A DNA stretch of 64,000 bases from positions 1 through 64,000 of the forward strand of contig CAVSIZ010000011.1 of NCBI GenBank assembly GCA_963728125.1. Direction: 5' to 3'. Of this stretch, positions 60,486-64,000 are shown piece after piece (position 1 is the stretch's first letter; each line of letters opens with the position of its first letter). The translations under genes and the position numbers were made by a program. The notes below the pieces were generated by a model. That model did not search any database, was not told the DNA's origin, and saw only the letters and a list, made by a program, of their open reading frames with translations. Source of the stretch: CAWDCV01 sp963728125 (lineage in GTDB: Bacteria; Actinomycetota; Actinomycetes; CAWDCV01).

Positions 60486-62219
60486 CACTGCACCAGCGCC
60501 TTGACGAGTCGTACGCGGTTATCGCCGAGGCGCCGAAGACGGTACGGCCCGACGGCGGCGGGAACGACAAGCGACTCGGCGTACGCCAGCGTCATCGACG
60601 TTCCGTCCGCGGCCTCGATGCTCACGCCGTCGCCCTCGACGACATTCAGCACGTGAAAGCCGTCGGTGCTGTCATCGGGTGCCTCGACGTCGGCGTCGAG
60701 CACGATTCGGCGTACCTCGAAGAACATCTCGGGCAGCGTGCCGAGCATCTCTTCGTGCCAACCATCGCCCTCGCGCACCATGCGCGGCTGCTGCACCAGG
60801 GTGTGAGGCACGGCCGCGCCCGCTCGTGAAAGGTCGAGGTTGGTGAAGGCGTGGTCGACGTGCACCGGACGCTGCTTGCCCTGCGCGTCCCGGCGCAGCC
60901 AGTCGTAGAAGCGCAGCGAGTACAGGTACGGCGTCGCGCTCACCTCGAGGATGACGTTGCCGACACCACTGCCGTGCGGCGTTCCCGCCGGTACGCAGAA
61001 CAGTTGGTGCTGCGTCGCGGGAAACACCTGCACATGCTGCTCGATGTCGAACGGTTCACCGAGCAGGTGCGCCTCCTTCGCGTCGCGATGGAACGCCTCG
61101 ACGTCGAGATCGCCGCGCAGGCCGAGGAAGACCCGTCCCGACTCGACCGCCGACCATCACGTAGTAGGTCTCATGCTGGGTGTACGGCCAGCCGAAAACC
61201 TCGCGCATGTACTCCTCGCGCGGATGGCAGTGCACCGACAGGTTGCCACCATCGACGGTGTCCAAGTAGTCGAAGCGAATCGGGAACGACGTGCCGAACA
61301 TGTCGTGCACGGCAGCACCGAGGATGTCCGCCGGATGACGCGCCACGATCGCCTGGAACGGCAGCTCTACCGTGCCTGCAGCGTCACCGCACAGGACGCC
61401 GCTCTCCGGTGCGATCAGCTCGTACCCGAGCGCGGTGTTGGGCGCGTCCGTGTTCATGTCCAGCTGGCGCTGCCCCCAGTGGCCGCCCCAGGGCGTGGTG
61501 TTGAACGTGGGCCGAGTCCTGAAAGGTCGGCGCGCGAGCGCCTTCACAGTCTGCTGCAGCGTCGACCGATCGATGGACGCCGGCATCGACGGCTGCTGCA
61601 GATCGAACCAGCGATCGACACGCGGCCAGATCTCGTCGCGATGCCGATCGAGCAGCGGCCAGTCGATGTAGAACAGCCGCTTGGTGGTCGCCGGACCGTC
61701 CGCCGCAGATCTCCCGAGGTTGACGCCACCGCCCGCCGAGATCGCTGCCTCGGCAAAGCGTTTCGGCAGGTCGACGTACCACAGCACGTCGTACGGGGCC
61801 AGGGCAGCGCCCGGACCGAACGCGATGGTGAGGCCTGCATCTGGCGGTGGCGGCGCCGGAAGTCGGTCGAAGAGCTGCGCGAGATCACCCGTCGCGAGGT
61901 GATCGAAGTCGAGGTCGTCCGCCAGGGCGACGGATGCTGTTCTGCGAACCAGCTCGGGCCACGGAACCAGGCAGCGCCGGACGTCGAACCACGTCACGGC
62001 CAGGCCCGGTGTCGCTCGACCGATCTCCTCGACGAGGTGATCCCAGTCGACAGCGGCCGGACCGTCGATGGCGATCGTCGCGGGGCCGTTGCCCACCATC
62101 GAGGAGAGCTCGGCGATCGGCATATCCCAGCCGGTCGTCACCGACCCACCGACCGTCGGGTAGTGCGGGTTCGGCTCGTACGGTGGGGGGACGGTCGGCA
62201 TCGCCGACCATTCGATCAC
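60485..62219 (-). CDS. Mannose-6-phosphate-isomerase-like protein with extra N-terminal domain, frameshifted
   Basis: About 577 residues if read through. The N-terminal 220 residues (TIAIDGPAAVDWDHLVEEIG, TWFDVRRCLVPWPELV) resemble a nucleoside-kinase-like fold without a Walker A motif. The rest is ManA-like: TTPWGGHWGQ, the zinc ligands LSVHCHPREEYMREVFGWPYTQHETYYVMVGG, and after a shift LFCVPAGTPHGSGVG with a further His. At about 61144 one extra base ends the first frame in nonsense. The next frame continues ESGRVFLGLRGDLDVEAFHRD through to 60485. If intact it would convert mannose 6-phosphate to fructose 6-phosphate, behind the coupled ROK kinase. Confidence 0.82.
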
Positions 62220-62226
62220 CAGCTCT

Positions 62227-63486
62227 ATGCGTCAACAAGGATCACCAGCTCAAACACAACCGATGAAAGGGAGTCGTCGTATCGACGGCCATGCTGTTCG
62301 TCCTGTTCGTGACCAGGTGCGGCGCCTCATGGACGCGCACTGGCTCGAGGACCGCGGGTACTGCGTCCCCAACCCGGCGGTCTACCCGCACCTGTGGCTG
62401 TGGGACTCCTGCTTCCACGCCATCATCTGGGCGCACCTGGGCGACGATCGCGCTCCGCGAGAGCTGGCTGCCGTCCTCGACGGTCAACTGCCCGACGGGC
62501 TCGTGCCGCACATGCGCTATGGCGGACAGCCGCCGGACACCTGGCTCGGTCCGCGGGCCGCGACGTCCTCGCTGGCGCAGCCGCCGATCTTCGGGCACAC
62601 CATCCGCGTCCTGAGGGACTTCGGTTTCGACGTGTCCTCGGCGGTGGTCGGAAAGGCACGGCGCGGGCTTGACTGGCTGTGGTCGCACCGCCGTACGGAG
62701 CAGGGTCTGCTCTACGTCGTTCATCCCTGGGAGGCGGGCAACGATCACTCGCCGCGCTGGGACGACTGGGGAGCACCGGGAAAAACCGCTGCCGGCTACG
62801 ACCGCGGGGCGCGGACGTCGTGGAACAAGGCCCTCATGCACGACCTGACGTTCACCGCGGACGGCGCCGCGGCCTGGTCGTCGCGACTGGTTGCCTGCCC
62901 GGCCGGGTTCAATGCCTACGTCGCCTTTGCCATGGCGGAGTTGGGAGAAGCGCTCGCCGACGAGGAGCTCACGAGCAGGGCGCGCAGCGTGAGCGCCGCC
63001 ATGGACCGACACCTCTGGAACGACGACGAGCAGCTGTGGGACGACCTTGCGGTCGTCGGCGGCGGTCCGTCCGTCAGCGTGCCGATCAGCGACGGCGTCA
63101 TGGGAGCGCTGGTCACCGATGACCCGACGCGAGCGATCGCCGCGCTCGACCAGCTCGACCGGCCCGACCGGTTCGGTGCCGAGTTCGGGCCGGCGAACGT
63201 CGCGCGCACCCATCCGGCGTACGACCCGGTCATGTACTGGCGCGGTCCGACGTGGCCGCAGCTCAACTACCTGCTCTGGCTGGCGCAGCGCCGCTGGGGA
63301 CGAGTACGGCAGGCCGACGACCTGGCCGAGCGGACGGTCGCCGGCGCGCAGATGAGTGGCCTGGCGGAGTACTGGCAGGCCGAGACCGGTCGGGGACTGG
63401 GTGCGATCCCTCAGTCGTGGACCGGACTCATCGTCACGATGGGTGCATCGGCGGCAGACGGAGAGGCTCTGGCCTCCGACCGCTAG
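62227..63486 (+). CDS. MGH-type (alpha/alpha)6 glycoside hydrolase, second copy
   Basis: Up to 419 residues, cytoplasmic, related to the protein at 50973. Shared motifs are YPHLWLWDSCFHAIIWAHL (Asp about 60), VHPWEAGNDHSPRWDDW (about 165-181), MYWRGPTWPQLNYLLW and AEYWQAETGRGLGAIPQSWTGL with the C-terminal Glu. These match mannosylglycerate/glucosylglycerate-type hydrolases. Start is uncertain: ATG 62227 is listed, ATG 62263 is also in frame and gives the usual short N-terminus. Divergent from the isomerase gene, with only 7 bases between listed starts, and 67 bases upstream of the ROK regulator. Confidence 0.85.
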   Translation: MRQQGSPAQTQPMKGSRRIDGHAVRPVRDQVRRLMDAHWLEDRGYCVPNPAVYPHLWLWDSCFHAIIWAHLGDDRAPRELAAVLDGQLPDGLVPHMRYGGQPPDTWLGPRAATSSLAQPPIFGHTIRVLRDFGFDVSSAVVGKARRGLDWLWSHRRTEQGLLYVVHPWEAGNDHSPRWDDWGAPGKTAAGYDRGARTSWNKALMHDLTFTADGAAAWSSRLVACPAGFNAYVAFAMAELGEALADEELTSRARSVSAAMDRHLWNDDEQLWDDLAVVGGGPSVSVPISDGVMGALVTDDPTRAIAALDQLDRPDRFGAEFGPANVARTHPAYDPVMYWRGPTWPQLNYLLWLAQRRWGRVRQADDLAERTVAGAQMSGLAEYWQAETGRGLGAIPQSWTGLIVTMGASAADGEALASDR

Positions 63487-63553
63487 CAAGACTAAAGTCG
63501 ACGCGGACGCGACAGAAGCATCCGTCCTTTAGCGCTTATTGACAGGGAGCCCG

Positions 63554-64000
63554 GTGCCTCGTGCCGGTGTCACCACATCCGCCGGGCACATCGTGCAGAT
63601 GGTGCGTTCCGGCGAGGTGCGCACGCGCCGGGAAGTCCAGGAAGCGACCGGACTGTCCCGGTCGACGGTGTTCGTCCGACTCGCCGAACTCATGGCCACG
63701 GGGTACCTGCGTGAGTCCGGCTCGCGCCCCGGTGCTGCCGGCCGACCGTCCGGAATCCTCTCCTTCGACGAGAGCGACAAGCTGGTCCTCCTCGCCGACC
63801 TCGGCGCCACCCACAGCCGGCTCGCGCTCCAGGACGCCGGCGGCGAGGTGCTCGCCGAGTCGACCAAGGAGATGCTCATCGATTCCGGGCCCGAGCCGGT
63901 GCTGCACGCCGTGCGGGACGGGTTTCGAGCTCTGTTCCGCAAGAGTGGACGGCCCCTGACGCAGCTGCAGGGCATCGGGGTGGGGCTGCCCGGACCGGTC
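63554..64000 (+). CDS. ROK-family transcriptional regulator, 3' end outside window
   Basis: 149 codons visible. An N-terminal winged helix (AGHIVQMVRSGEVRTRREVQEATGLSRSTVFVRLAELMATGYLRE, about 8-52) is followed by the start of a ROK domain (KLVLLADLGATHSRLALQDAGGEV, then QGIGVGLPGPV). This is the NagC/XylR layout: sugar-sensing repressor. GTG 63554 has AGGGAG ahead. It is the best candidate to control the surrounding sugar genes. The inverted sequence CTAAAG/CTTTAG in the 67-base gap before it may be its own operator. Confidence 0.93.
   Translation, partial: MPRAGVTTSAGHIVQMVRSGEVRTRREVQEATGLSRSTVFVRLAELMATGYLRESGSRPGAAGRPSGILSFDESDKLVLLADLGATHSRLALQDAGGEVLAESTKEMLIDSGPEPVLHAVRDGFRALFRKSGRPLTQLQGIGVGLPGPV

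Noticed and set aside
1..64000. CRISPR arrays, prophage or integrase genes
   Set aside because: No regularly spaced short repeats, cas genes, phage structural genes or intact integrases were seen.

Overview
This is a 64-kb stretch of high-GC chromosome from an actinobacterium. It carries an apparently mycothiol-dependent enzyme, several luciferase-like enzymes of the F420 type, an actinobacterial tadA-partner gene, CYTH-CHAD, HerA-like and SARP genes, many GTG starts, and lipoprotein ABC sugar-binding proteins paired with LacI or ROK regulators. A saprophytic actinomycete is likely; the genus cannot be named from the sequence.

Layout. 0-10 kb is accessory: a cut-off SDR gene, a DHFR-like gene, a cadherin-like/RTX surface protein, decayed MFS and ABC-2 transporter remnants, an ArsR plus SRPBCC-DUF4190 pair, a small cell-surface cluster with an LPXTG-type protein, and a MOSC gene. 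9.8-17.9 kb is a rearranged block. A 259-bp sequence occurs at both 9830 and 16807 as direct repeats 6,977 bp apart. The first copy is a broken 5' piece of a questin-oxidase-like gene and the second is the intact gene. Between them lie a complete sugar ABC operon, the wreck of an IS1380-type transposase, an ECF sigma factor fused to a membrane-anchored domain, and a truncated alpha/beta hydrolase. 17.9-25.5 kb holds redox enzymes, homocysteine methyltransferase, a SARP regulator, and a ruined sugar permease divergent from an intact LacI regulator.

25.5-33.1 kb is housekeeping: asd-ask, recR-ybaB, dnaX, the SRP RNA and tRNA-Ser(GGA), with a deleted copy of a ribosomal protein S4 gene between ybaB and dnaX. 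33-38 kb has a GNAT, a secreted M28 peptidase, a HerA-like ATPase and a LytR_C protein. 38.2-42.6 kb is a fructose/ribose-type ABC operon with a divergent LacI gene, an excellent promoter with an operator on the expected transcription start, and a strong terminator. 43-51 kb returns to conserved genes: tRNA-Ser(CGA), tadA, upp, a histidine phosphatase, CPBP, CYTH-CHAD, F420-type enzymes and an aquaporin.

50.97-64 kb is a coherent carbohydrate locus. It has two related (alpha/alpha)6 glycoside hydrolases of the mannosyl/glucosylglycerate-hydrolase type at its two ends, two xylose-isomerase-like TIM-barrel proteins, a medium-chain dehydrogenase, a binding-protein ABC importer, a ROK sugar kinase, a mannose-6-phosphate-isomerase-like protein and a ROK repressor. 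The simplest model is import of a small mannosyl or glucosyl solute, hydrolysis, phosphorylation of the released hexose, and isomerisation to fructose 6-phosphate.

Several otherwise intact genes (asd, the M28 peptidase, the frc-type binding protein, the isomerase-like gene, a lipoprotein, the MOSC start) each carry a single-base frameshift. Because asd is normally essential, base-level assembly errors are likely for some. The permease at 23.3-24.2 kb (frameshift plus a nonsense codon) and the S4, MFS, ABC-2, IS1380 and questin fragments look like real decay.
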